Assembly (NCBI RefSeq): GCF_003646465.1
Contig: NZ_QZEX01000003.1
Span: 355,689 to 419,688 of the forward strand
DNA from: Chachezhania antarctica
GTDB taxonomy: Bacteria; Pseudomonadota; Alphaproteobacteria; Rhodobacterales; Rhodobacteraceae
DNA length: 64,000 bases
Reading direction: 5' to 3'
Part shown: in pieces, positions 45,926-55,968 of the stretch
Layout of the letters: the number at the start of each line of letters is the position of its first letter
Position numbering within the stretch: the first letter of the stretch is position 1
Translations under genes and position numbers: made by a program
The notes under the pieces: generated by a model
Database searches by the model: none
What the model was told of the DNA's origin: nothing
What the model saw: the letters and a program-made list of their open reading frames with translations, nothing else

Positions 45926-47494
45926 CTACTGGTCTTTCCACACGCCCCAGGCGCGCGGTTTAGCCAGCGACCATGCCTCGTAGCCGTGTACGTCCGGGCC
46001 GGCCATCTGCACAACGGGCCAGTAGTGCAACGGCAGGATCGGCACGTCCTGGGCCATCTTCGCCTGCAATTCGACCAGCAGGTCGCGGCGGGTGTCGAAA
46101 TCGGCTTCCGACGTGATCTTGCCGTAAAGCTCGGAGACCTTCGGATCGTCCCATTGAGCCGTGGGGTACGTGTCCTTGTCGCCGATGAACATGCCGTAGA
46201 TGATCGCCGGATCGGTCCGCTGGGAATAGCCGAAGGACGACATCTGGAAGTTGCCCGAGAAGAAGTTGTCGAGCTGCGCGGCCCAGTCCAGCACCTCGAT
46301 TTCCGCGGTGATCCCGGCCTGTGCCAGCATCGCCTGCAGCAGCACGGCGTTGTTGTACATGCTGTTGTAACGCTTGTTGGCCTGGATCGTGATCGGCGTG
46401 CCGTCATAGCCCGCGTCTTCCAGCAGGGCCTTCGCCTTCTCCACGTCGTAGTCCGGCCAGTTCGCGAACTCCTCCCCGTAATAGGCCGACGACAGCGGGA
46501 CGCCCGACGGGTTGGCCTTGGTCAGGCCGCTGGTGGTCACCTCGGTCAATTGCTCAAGGTCGATCGCGTGGGCGATGGCCTTGCGGATCCGCACGTCCGA
46601 CAGCAGCGGATCCTGCGTTTGCAGCAGCACCGCCGTCAGCGACAGGCCCGGCGCGGACAGGACCGACATGCCTTCGGCTTCCATCTCGTCCGCGCGGTCG
46701 AGGTTGGACAGCGGCGTGACATCGACCTGACCCGCCAGCGCCGCCGCTTCGGCGGCCGAGCTGTCGGGCACGACGACGAACTGCACTTCGTCCACGTAAG
46801 CTGTCCGGTCGCCGGCATAGCCCGAGCGCGGCGCGTCCACGGGCACGTAATCGTCGAACTTCTCGAGCGCGACGTACTGCTCCTTCTTCCATTCCTTCAG
46901 CTTGAACGGTCCGGTGCCGATGGCCGAGCCTTCGATCCAGTTGCCGTCCGCATCCACGTTGTCGGGTGAGACGCCGTAGATATGGCAGATCACGTCGGCC
47001 ATGCGTTCCAGGAACAGAGGGCTGGGGTCCTCCAGTTCGAAGACCAGCGTGCGGTCATCGGGGGCCGAGACATCGTTGACCTTGAGCGAGCCCGAGCCGT
47101 CGAAGACCGGCTGGCACAGCCACGGCGTGCCCGTCGTCTCGCCGCGCGCCATCAGGCGGTCCCACAGCCAGACCATGTCTTCCGCCTTGACCGGCTTGCC
47201 GTTGTGATAGGTGGCGCCATCGCGGATCGTGAAGGTCCAGGTCTTGCCGTCCTCGGAGGTTTCCCAGCTTTCGGCCAGAAGCGGCCCCACGGTCATGTCA
47301 TCGCGATAGGCCACGAGCGAATCGAAGATGTGGTGCAGCACCGCATCGGTGTTGGCATCCTGCCGCGTGCCGTCGAGGCTGCGGATATCGGATGTGCTGG
47401 CGATCTTCAGCACGCCGCCCGGCTGCGGCTCCTGCGCCATCGCGGTCCCGGCTGCCAACAGCGCAGCAAGGGTCAGTGTCAGTTGTCGTTTCAT
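45926..47494 (-). CDS. Family 5 ABC substrate-binding protein
   Basis: A 522-residue SBP_bac_5 protein starting at ATG 47494, with signal peptide QLTLTLAALLAAGTAMAQ. Family blocks are LLAESWETSEDGKTWTFTIR, GATYHNGKPVKAEDMVWLWD, SAIGTGPFKLKEWKKEQYVA and DVRIRKAIAHAIDLEQLTEV. It serves the permease and ATPase genes upstream in the same operon, although its late position (seventh of eight) is unusual because binding proteins more often come first. A short GC hairpin (47519-47533) precedes the start and a strong one follows the stop. The ligand is probably an acylated peptide or amide, judged from the two hydrolases in the operon. Confidence 0.92.
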   Translation of the reverse strand: MKRQLTLTLAALLAAGTAMAQEPQPGGVLKIASTSDIRSLDGTRQDANTDAVLHHIFDSLVAYRDDMTVGPLLAESWETSEDGKTWTFTIRDGATYHNGKPVKAEDMVWLWDRLMARGETTGTPWLCQPVFDGSGSLKVNDVSAPDDRTLVFELEDPSPLFLERMADVICHIYGVSPDNVDADGNWIEGSAIGTGPFKLKEWKKEQYVALEKFDDYVPVDAPRSGYAGDRTAYVDEVQFVVVPDSSAAEAAALAGQVDVTPLSNLDRADEMEAEGMSVLSAPGLSLTAVLLQTQDPLLSDVRIRKAIAHAIDLEQLTEVTTSGLTKANPSGVPLSSAYYGEEFANWPDYDVEKAKALLEDAGYDGTPITIQANKRYNSMYNNAVLLQAMLAQAGITAEIEVLDWAAQLDNFFSGNFQMSSFGYSQRTDPAIIYGMFIGDKDTYPTAQWDDPKVSELYGKITSEADFDTRRDLLVELQAKMAQDVPILPLHYWPVVQMAGPDVHGYEAWSLAKPRAWGVWKDQ

Positions 47495-47580
47495 TCCGTT
47501 TACCTTTCTCCCGGTTGTCGGGCGCGATGCCCGGTTCGGCCGTTTCCGTCTGGCCCGTGAATGCGTTGGTGCCTTGCGCG

Positions 47581-48219
47581 TCAGTCGGCAGGCTCCGTTT
47601 GTCGGTCCAGCCGCTGCATGAACGCCCCGGCCGCGGCCGTGGCTGGATTGTCCATCAGCCGCGCCGCGACCTGCGCGCGGTCGGTGGCGGACTTGTCCTG
47701 GTTGAACTTCAGCTTGGCCTCGACGCTTTCCAGCTCGATCCTGAGGCCAACGATCCCGCGCAGCAGGCGGTTCGTCTTGGCCGGGTCCACGTTTTCCATC
47801 CGCCATGGCCCCTCCGGCGGGGTGTCGAAGGTGGCGATGGTGTCCTGCAACAGAACCCGCAGCACGCCGGGGTCATGCTCCAGCGTGACGGTGCCCGTCG
47901 CGTGGACGGCGCCGTAATTCCATGTCGGGAAGGTCTGGTCATCCTCGTACCAGTTGACCGGCACGTAGGCCTGTGGACCGGCGAACACGACCAGGGCCCG
48001 TGCCCCGGCTTCGAACGCCTTCCATTGCGGGTTCGCGCGGGCCATGTGGGTGCGCAGCACGCCCTTGCCGTGCTTGCCGCCGCGGCCTGCAAGTATCGGC
48101 AGATGGGTGGCCGTGGGCATGCCATCGGTCTGGGAAAAGAGCGTGGCGAAGCTCCATTCCTTCATCAGCTGCAACTGCAGCTCAGGGTCGGCGGTGTCAT
48201 AGGCGGGCGGTGTGTACAT
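47581..48219 (-). CDS. PaiB-like FMN-binding protein
   Basis: A 212-residue protein of the PaiB (FMN-binding negative transcriptional regulator) family. The opening MYTPPAYDTADPELQLQLM, the THLPILAG block, LRTHMARANPQWKAF and the signature VPVNWYEDDQTFPTWNYGAVH are all present. So is the C-terminal VGLRIELESVEAKLKFNQDK. Despite the name, most members are split-barrel flavin or heme-binding proteins with no demonstrated DNA-binding domain. It lies nine nt after the ATPase gene, so it is part of the transporter operon. An oxidoreductase role in the pathway is as likely as regulation. Confidence 0.9.
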   Translation of the reverse strand: MYTPPAYDTADPELQLQLMKEWSFATLFSQTDGMPTATHLPILAGRGGKHGKGVLRTHMARANPQWKAFEAGARALVVFAGPQAYVPVNWYEDDQTFPTWNYGAVHATGTVTLEHDPGVLRVLLQDTIATFDTPPEGPWRMENVDPAKTNRLLRGIVGLRIELESVEAKLKFNQDKSATDRAQVAARLMDNPATAAAGAFMQRLDRQTEPAD

Positions 48220-48228
48220 CTGTCCCCC

Positions 48229-49826
<1,598 letters not shown>

Positions 49827-49830
<4 letters not shown>

Positions 49831-50651
49831 GACTGCATCCTCGGGTCCAGCAGGTCGCGCAGCGCGTCGCCCAGCAGGTTCGCCCCCAGAAGCGCGGCGG
49901 AAATGCACAGCCCCGGCAGGATGATCAGCCACGGCGCCTCCTGAATGTAAGGCCGCGCGGCGGCGAGCATGTTGCCCCAGCTTGGCGCCGGGGGCGGCAC
50001 GCCAAGGCCGAGGAACGACAGGGCGCTTTCGGCCAATATCACCCAGCCGAACATCGCCGTGGCCAGCACCGTCAGCGGCCCGACACAGTTCGGCAGCACA
50101 TGGCGGATCATCGTCGTACGCTCCGCATTGCCCATCACGCGCGAGGCTTCGACGAATTCGCGTTCGCGCAGGGACAGCACGCTGGACCGCGTCACGCGCA
50201 CGACCGCCGGGGCAAAGGCGATGCCCAGGGCGATCACCATGGCCGTGGTACTGGCACCCACGACCGCCATGATGCCGAGCGCCAGAAGAAGGCCCGGAAA
50301 GGCCAGCGCGCTGTCGTTCAAGATCATGATCACCCGGTCGGTCCAGCCGCGCAGGTAGCCCGCCGTCAGCCCCAGCGCCACGCCGATGACCATCGCCAGA
50401 GCCACCGTCGTCGTGGCCACGGTGATCGAGACGCGCGCGCCGAAGATCAGGCGGCTGAGGATATCGCGCCCGAACTCGTCGGCGCCCAGGAGGTGCGCGG
50501 CACTTGGCGCGCCAAGACGTGCGCGCAGGTCCAGCGCCACCGGATCATAGGGCGCAAGCCATGGCCCGAGGACGGCGAAGACAATCAGGACGGTGGCCAG
50601 AAACCCACCCAGAACGCCCGACGGGCCGATGCGGCGCAGGACGGCTTTCAT
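49827..50651 (-). CDS. Oligopeptide/dipeptide-type ABC permease (DppC-like)
   Basis: A 274-residue permease. ATG 50651 overlaps the stop of the DppB-like gene by four bases; longer in-frame extensions upstream are inside that gene. Signature blocks are HLLGADEFGRDILSRLIFGA and the EAA loop REFVEASRVMGNAERTTMIR. The C-terminal blocks are SLGLGVPPPAPSWGNML-like LSFLGLGVPPPAPSWGNML and NLLGDALRDLLDPRM. It forms the channel with the DppB-like protein. Confidence 0.93.
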
Positions 50652-51589
50652 CGTGCCACCTTCGGGTCGAAGAACGGGTAGGCCATGTCGACGATCAGGT
50701 TCACCACGACGTAGACGAAGGCGATCATCAGGATGCAGCCCTGCACCACAGGGTAATCGCGGGTGTAGATGCCTTCGACCAGCAACCGCCCCAGCCCCGG
50801 GATGGTGAACACGGTTTCCACCACCGCGATTCCGCCCAGAAGCGCGCCAAGGATCAGGCCGATCAGCGTCCACGTGGGGGCAAAGGCGTTGCGGAAGGCA
50901 TGGCGCCACATCACGGCGCTCTCGCTCAGGCCCTTGGCCCGGGCGTGGGTTATGTATTCCTGCCGGAGGACGTCGATCGTCGCCGCGCGCGACATCCGCA
51001 CGATGGAGCCCATCTCGACCAGGAACAGTGTCAGCACCGGCATCGCGATGGCCGCGGCCCATTCGCGCCAGCTGCCGCTGAGCGCCTGCGAGCCAAGGAT
51101 CGGGAACCAGCCAAGGCCAAGCCCGAACACCAGCAGGATCATCAGACCCAGCCAGAAGGACGGGATCGACAGCAGCAGCGTCGCCACGCCGATCAGGCCC
51201 AGATCCGTCGCCGTGCCCTGCCGCCACGCCGCGATCATGCCCGCCGGAACGGCGACCATCGACGCCAGCGCCACGGCCAGCAGCACGATGGAGGCGGAGA
51301 CCTTGAACCGTTCCCAGATCAGCGGCCCTACCGGTTCGTCATTGCCGATGGACCGCCCGAAATCGCCCGAAACAACATCGCCCAGCCAGATCACGTATTG
51401 AACCGGCAGGGGCTTGTCGATGCCCATCGACGCCTTCAGCCTCGCCACCATTTCGGGCGTTGCCAGATCGCCCAGCATGGCCGAGGCCGGATCGCCGGGG
51501 ATCGCCCGCACCATGGCGAAGACGGCAAGGGTAACGATGAAGAGGGTGGGAATGGCCAGCGCCAGCCGGCCCAGCATGAACCGTATCAT
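50648..51589 (-). CDS. Oligopeptide/dipeptide-type ABC permease (DppB-like)
   Basis: A 313-residue permease with six or so helices. The N-terminal IRFMLGRLALAIPTLFIVT helix precedes a periplasmic loop with RAIPGDPASAMLGDLATPE. The EAA loop is QEYITHARAKGLSESAVMWR. The C-terminal VFTIPGLGRLLVEGIYTRDY is characteristic. It overlaps the serine-hydrolase gene upstream and the DppC-like gene downstream, both as ATGA, so the operon is translationally coupled throughout this part. Confidence 0.93.
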   Translation of the reverse strand: MIRFMLGRLALAIPTLFIVTLAVFAMVRAIPGDPASAMLGDLATPEMVARLKASMGIDKPLPVQYVIWLGDVVSGDFGRSIGNDEPVGPLIWERFKVSASIVLLAVALASMVAVPAGMIAAWRQGTATDLGLIGVATLLLSIPSFWLGLMILLVFGLGLGWFPILGSQALSGSWREWAAAIAMPVLTLFLVEMGSIVRMSRAATIDVLRQEYITHARAKGLSESAVMWRHAFRNAFAPTWTLIGLILGALLGGIAVVETVFTIPGLGRLLVEGIYTRDYPVVQGCILMIAFVYVVVNLIVDMAYPFFDPKVAR

Positions 51590-52776
51590 GAGGCCGTCAG
51601 TGCCCCCGCCAGCGCCTTGTAGGCCGCGTAACCCGCCATGTCGCTGTCCATGTCCAGCGGCGTTTCCCGCGTGGAAAGCTTGACCGCGGCGAACTGGGAT
51701 TCAGGGTCGATATAGATGCACTGGCCATAGATTCCGCGGGCGGAGATCACCCCGCGGTCCCGGTCCGCCTGCCAGAACTTGTTGTGATAACCGCCGCCTG
51801 GCAGCACCTCGGCATAGATGCCTTCGAAGAGACCGCCGGCGCCGAACCGCGTCTCCCGGATCCACGCTTCCGGAACCACCTGGGTGTCGCCAACCCGTCC
51901 GCCATCCAGCAGCATCTGGGCGAAGCGCCCGTAATCCCGCAGCGTCGCGTTCAGCCCGCCATCGGCCAGCGCGAACCCGCCGTGATCGACGGTATAGGCG
52001 GCGTCTTCCTCCACCCCCAGTTTCTGCCAGAGCACGTCCGACAGGATCTCGGCCAATGGCTGCCCGGTCGCGCGTTCGACGGCAAAGCCCAGCACGTCCG
52101 TCTCGATGGACCGGTAGACGAATTTTTCGCCATGGGGGCGTTCGGTTTCGGTCAGCTCCAGCACCAGTTGCCAGATCGTCTGCGGCCAGCCGGGCAGATC
52201 GCCCCGCCCGCCCCAGGCGCAGGCATTGCCCAGCTTCTGCATGTGAGAGCCGGGCGTCTCGTACGCCTCGTCGAAGGTGACGCCGGAGGTCATGTCGAGC
52301 GCCTGTTGCACCGTCACGTCGCGGTAGCCGGTCGCCTCGAGCTCCGGCAGGTAGGTTGTCAGGTCCGCGTCGGGCGCGATCACGCCGCGGTGGATCAGGA
52401 CGCCGGCCACGATCCCCAGCACCGATTTTGCCACCGACATCGACAGGTGCTGATGATGCGGCTTCAGCCCGCCCATGTAGCGTTCCGTCACGATCTTGCC
52501 GCGGTGGAGCAGCAGGAAACCGTCGGTCCAGCTGTCGTCCAGCCAGCTGTCGACCGTCCAATCCCGCCCGCGCGACGTAAACGCGACATCGCCCAGATCC
52601 TGTTCGTCACGCTCGAAATCGCGCGGGGCCATCCGGCCGCGGCGGACGGTAGCGGTGGGCGTCATTTCCCGCATATGCAGGAAGGTCCAGCGGTTGTAGG
52701 GCGGCAGATGCCAGCCCGGTTGCGGCAGGATCGGCGCGCCGGGCGCCCGGGGATCGCGGAAGGGGGCGGTATTCAT
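51586..52776 (-). CDS. Class C beta-lactamase-like serine hydrolase
   Basis: A 396-residue hydrolase of the beta-lactamase class C / 6-aminohexanoate-dimer hydrolase superfamily. The active-site motif SxxK is SVAK in LSMSVAKSVLGIVAG (near residue 115). The second-motif tyrosine is probably in VYRSIETDVLGFAVE near 217. No signal peptide is seen, so it is cytoplasmic and unlike secreted resistance enzymes. Members cleave amides, lactams, esters or D-amino peptides. It lies three nt after the C45 gene and is coupled to the permease gene, which places it in a pathway that imports and hydrolyses an amide-containing compound. Confidence 0.88.
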   Translation of the reverse strand: MNTAPFRDPRAPGAPILPQPGWHLPPYNRWTFLHMREMTPTATVRRGRMAPRDFERDEQDLGDVAFTSRGRDWTVDSWLDDSWTDGFLLLHRGKIVTERYMGGLKPHHQHLSMSVAKSVLGIVAGVLIHRGVIAPDADLTTYLPELEATGYRDVTVQQALDMTSGVTFDEAYETPGSHMQKLGNACAWGGRGDLPGWPQTIWQLVLELTETERPHGEKFVYRSIETDVLGFAVERATGQPLAEILSDVLWQKLGVEEDAAYTVDHGGFALADGGLNATLRDYGRFAQMLLDGGRVGDTQVVPEAWIRETRFGAGGLFEGIYAEVLPGGGYHNKFWQADRDRGVISARGIYGQCIYIDPESQFAAVKLSTRETPLDMDSDMAGYAAYKALAGALTAS

Positions 52777-52779
52777 GAC

Positions 52780-53916
52780 TTAACCCTCGGACTGGTCGAA
52801 AAGATCGAAGCGCTGGAACGGCGCCTGGCAGGGCGGCCCGTCGGTGGCCCAGAGGACCCCGTTCTTCATGTCGATGGCGAGCGACGAGACGGTGGTGTTC
52901 CGCGCCTCGGCCGCGCGGGCCGTGTCGGGATGCTGGCAGACGCCCGTGGGCGCCGAGAAATGGTCGGACATCACGTCGTGGATGGTGTCCAGGTCGATGT
53001 TCCCCGCCGCCCGTTTCAGTCCCCGCTGGACCCGCTGCGCGCGAAAGAGCGTCGAGGTCGCGATCCGTTCGATGGTCGACGCGACGCGGGTTTCGGCGAT
53101 CAGGTGGTTGGAATGGGTCACGATCCCGTCTTCGGGGTAAATGTAGGCGCAGTGTTTCTGCGTGGCCTCGATATCGATGATCTCGCCCTCGCCATGGCCG
53201 ATCATGAAGTTCGCCGAACAGACCCTGTCGGTCTGCACCACCGGGCGCAGCGCTTCGGAGAACCGCCAGGCCTCCAGCACCTCGGCACAGCGGACATGGA
53301 CGGGCTTGCGCAGCACCGCGCCGCCTTCCGTCTCGGTCGTCAGCCCCGACAGGCACAGCCCGATCCCGGCCGAGTTCACGCCGATCTTGCAGCCGACGAT
53401 CCCGGCTTCGGTAAAGCCCAGTACGTCGGGCTTGCCCGCGTCGCGGTCTTCGCCGCGGCGGACGCGCTTGATGAACACGTTGCCTACCAGCCCGGCCAGC
53501 CAGTCCCAGTTCTGCCCGATCATGCAGGTGCCGTTCGCCGTCATCGCGGGCATCAGCCCCCACAACGTGCAGCCCTCCTGTTCGGGCCCGGTGCCACTCA
53601 GCACGGCAGCTTCGCGGGCGTAGATGCTGTAGGTCAGCTCGTACCTTGCGTTCAGCATCGCGATCTCGGTCACCGACCGGCCCGCACCTTCGGCCACGCC
53701 CTGCATTTCGGTGAAATAGTCGGCGTTGTCGGTGGCGATGAAATCGGCCCAGCGTTCGGCTTCTTCCAGCACCGTTTTGCGGTCGGCGCCGCCATAGGCG
53801 AAGCGCGCAAGGTAGATGTCCAGATTGGCCCCGATCGCGGATGTCATCACGCGCCCATGTTCGCGGCCGGCTTCGGCAGGATCGGGGCTGAGGTCGAGAA
53901 AAGGCAGGTCGGCCAT
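52780..53916 (-). CDS. C45 family autoproteolytic acyltransferase/hydrolase
   Basis: A 378-residue Ntn-hydrolase of peptidase family C45 (acyl-CoA:6-aminopenicillanate acyltransferase-like). The family enters as EAGREHGRVM at the start. The autocleavage site reads PEQEGCTLWG, with Gly115-Cys116 as the cleaved bond and Cys116 as the new N-terminal nucleophile, close to the Gly102-Cys103 site of the fungal enzyme. IGQNWDWLAG and GFTEAGIVGCKIGVNSAGIG are the next conserved blocks, followed by THSNHL near 270. Family members cleave or transfer acyl groups on amides. It is the first gene of the operon and is divergent from the IclR gene. Confidence 0.9.
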   Translation of the reverse strand: MADLPFLDLSPDPAEAGREHGRVMTSAIGANLDIYLARFAYGGADRKTVLEEAERWADFIATDNADYFTEMQGVAEGAGRSVTEIAMLNARYELTYSIYAREAAVLSGTGPEQEGCTLWGLMPAMTANGTCMIGQNWDWLAGLVGNVFIKRVRRGEDRDAGKPDVLGFTEAGIVGCKIGVNSAGIGLCLSGLTTETEGGAVLRKPVHVRCAEVLEAWRFSEALRPVVQTDRVCSANFMIGHGEGEIIDIEATQKHCAYIYPEDGIVTHSNHLIAETRVASTIERIATSTLFRAQRVQRGLKRAAGNIDLDTIHDVMSDHFSAPTGVCQHPDTARAAEARNTTVSSLAIDMKNGVLWATDGPPCQAPFQRFDLFDQSEG

Positions 53917-53932
53917 CTGAATTCCATCATAC

Positions 53933-53963
53933 TGTATTGACTATCAATACATATGCATTGATA
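53933..53963. promoter_or_regulatory. Two overlapping palindromes in the IclR/C45 divergent promoter
   Basis: TGTATTGA-cta-TCAATACA (53933-53951) is a perfect eight-base palindrome. It overlaps TATCAAT-acatatgc-ATTGATA (53942-53963), a second perfect inverted repeat. Both sit 17-47 nt upstream of the C45 start and 70-100 nt upstream of the IclR start, in AT-rich DNA. This is the expected place for an IclR operator controlling both directions. Confidence 0.75.
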
Positions 53964-54034
53964 ATTCGGAACATAGCTAGAATTCTGCGACACCCTCTGT
54001 CAAGCTCTTGCCAGATGAAGAGGACGAGATTCCC

Positions 54035-54823
54035 ATGACCGACGATGAAACCGCCCGTCTTTTGCCCGGCGCGAACCCCAAACTGGTCCTGCAGACGGTG
54101 GTCCGGGCGATGCGGGTGCTGGAATCGGTGGGCCGGTCAGGGCACCCCCTGTCGCTGGCCGAAATCGCGGCCGCGGTCGGCACCGACCGCAGCGCGGCGC
54201 AGCGGCTGGCCCATACGCTGGAAATGATGGGCTACCTGGAACGCGCGCCGGGCGGCAACGGCTTCCTGCCCGGTCGTCAGGCGCTGGACCGCTGCTTTTC
54301 CTACCTGCGGTCGAACGCGCTGGTGGAACGCGCCACGCCGATCCTGATCGAGCTGCGGAAGGAGGTGAAGGAACGCGTCGATCTCAGCCTCTTCGACGGG
54401 CCGTCCATCGTCTATGCCGTCAGGATGCAGAGCAAGCGCGAGAACTTCTATGCCACCCTGATCGGCGGGCGGCTTCCGACGTTCTTCACCTCGGGCGGGC
54501 GGGCAATGCTGTCGCTGCTGCCCGATGCGGAGGTCGAGGAGATCCTCGACCAGTCGGTGCTGGAGAAATACACCCCGCGCACGATCACCGACCGGGCCGT
54601 GATCCGCGAACGGATCGAACGCGCCCGGCGGGACGGCTACGCGCTGGTGCAGGAGGAAGGCCTGATGGGGGAAATCGCCCTGGGCGCCGCCATCAGCGAT
54701 GCGGCGGGCCGCCCCATCGCCGCGGTGCACATCGCCGGGTCGCTTTCGGAATGGGGCGAGCCCGACTTCCGCGACCGCTTCGCCCCGCTGGCCATGGAAG
54801 CCGCCGCCGCGCTGAGCCGCTAG
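54035..54823 (+). CDS. IclR-family transcriptional regulator
   Basis: A 262-residue IclR regulator; ATG 54035 follows GAAGAGGACGAG and is preferred. The winged helix spans residues about 18-80 (VVRAMRVLESVGRSG, LSLAEIAAAVGTDRSAAQRL, YLERAPGGNGFLPGR). The effector domain has RVDLSLFDGPSIVYAVRMQS, FFTSGGRAMLSLLPDAEVEE and GYALVQEEGLMGEIALGAAI. It is transcribed away from the C45/ABC operon across two palindromes and is the obvious local regulator. Ligands of such regulators are commonly pathway substrates or products. Confidence 0.93.
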   Translation: MTDDETARLLPGANPKLVLQTVVRAMRVLESVGRSGHPLSLAEIAAAVGTDRSAAQRLAHTLEMMGYLERAPGGNGFLPGRQALDRCFSYLRSNALVERATPILIELRKEVKERVDLSLFDGPSIVYAVRMQSKRENFYATLIGGRLPTFFTSGGRAMLSLLPDAEVEEILDQSVLEKYTPRTITDRAVIRERIERARRDGYALVQEEGLMGEIALGAAISDAAGRPIAAVHIAGSLSEWGEPDFRDRFAPLAMEAAAALSR

Positions 54824-54959
54824 ACCCCGGAGAGCCCCCGACGGCAACATGGCCCGGCATCACCGGCATCCCTGTCCGCGGGACAAGGCCGTCATTGCCC
54901 TGGTGGCTTGAAGTCATGATAAGGCGACCAACCTCTTCGTCCGCGAATGGAGCCACGGC

Positions 54960-55937
54960 ATGAAACCTTTCCTTTCCCTTTCCCTCGCCCTGATCCTGGC
55001 CGCGACGCCCTGCCTTGCCGAAACGGCACCGGGCATTGCCCATCTTCAGGATGCCTCGGTAACCGAGCGTCCCTTGTCCCTGTCGATCTGGTATCCGTCC
55101 GGGGATCCGGCCTCGGCCACCATCGGGGGCAATATCGTGTTCGAAGGGGTTTCAGCCGCTCCGGAGGCCCCCTTTCCGGGCGATGCGCGCCCTCTGGTGG
55201 TGGTGTCTCACGGGGGGTTGCGATCCGCGGCCGATTCCGGTGCCTGGCTCAGTTCGTCCATGGCTCAGGCCGGCTATGTCGTCGTGGAGGTCAATGTGCC
55301 GCGTCCGGACAATGCGGCCAATGCCCTGACCGAGATCTGGCAAAGACCAGGGGATATCCGCCGCGCCATCGATCTGGTGCTGGCCGACGCGACATGGGGC
55401 CCGCGGATCGATGAAGGCAGGGTTGCCGTTGCCGGATTTGCCCTTGGCGCAACCGCGGCCCTGTCCGTTGCCGGGGCCGACATGGATGTCGCCCGGTACA
55501 TGCGCGCCTGCGCTGCTGACGGCCCGACCGTTGGCCCGGATTGCGGATGGTATGCCGCGCAAGGTGTCGATGTGTCGGATACCAGCGAGGAACGCCTGGA
55601 AGGGCTGGCCCGCGACCCCCGGGTTTCGTCGGTGATCGCGCTGAACCCGGAGTATCCGGCGGCCCTGGGCACGGCACCTGCGGACGTCCACGCGCTGCGG
55701 ATTTCCCTTGGAACGCCTGACGCGGCATCGGGCGACGCGCAGGTCGGCCATGCCGTCGTGATACCCGAAGCGACCGTTTTCGATGCGTTCCCCGTCTGCA
55801 CGGCCGCGGGACCGGATATCCTTGCCGAGGACGGCGGCGATCCATCGATCTGCGGCGTTTCGACGGCAGTCCGCCAGTCGATCCACCGACAAGTCTCCGG
55901 GGCGATCATATCCTTCCTGACGCGGGGTGCCGAATAG
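54960..55937 (+). CDS. Secreted alpha/beta-hydrolase-like protein lacking the nucleophile serine
   Basis: A 325-residue protein with signal peptide MKPFLSLSLALILAATPCLA. The fold fits the predicted dienelactone-hydrolase/PAF-acetylhydrolase-like group: PLVVVSHGG for the oxyanion region (near residue 79), then ELNVPRPDN-type segment, and RVAVAGFALGATAALSVAG at the nucleophile elbow. In this family the elbow is GxSxG; here codon 55440-55442 is GCC, giving Ala161 in GFALG. The protein may be catalytically dead, use another residue, or bind a ligand only. Three cysteine-containing segments (ACAADGPTVGPDCG, VCTAAGP, SICGVS) suggest disulfides in the periplasm. It is downstream of IclR but 136 nt away, so co-transcription is uncertain. 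Confidence 0.75.
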   Translation: MKPFLSLSLALILAATPCLAETAPGIAHLQDASVTERPLSLSIWYPSGDPASATIGGNIVFEGVSAAPEAPFPGDARPLVVVSHGGLRSAADSGAWLSSSMAQAGYVVVEVNVPRPDNAANALTEIWQRPGDIRRAIDLVLADATWGPRIDEGRVAVAGFALGATAALSVAGADMDVARYMRACAADGPTVGPDCGWYAAQGVDVSDTSEERLEGLARDPRVSSVIALNPEYPAALGTAPADVHALRISLGTPDAASGDAQVGHAVVIPEATVFDAFPVCTAAGPDILAEDGGDPSICGVSTAVRQSIHRQVSGAIISFLTRGAE

Positions 55938-55968
55938 GGGGACGCTGATCTGCCGAAACCGTCGCCCG

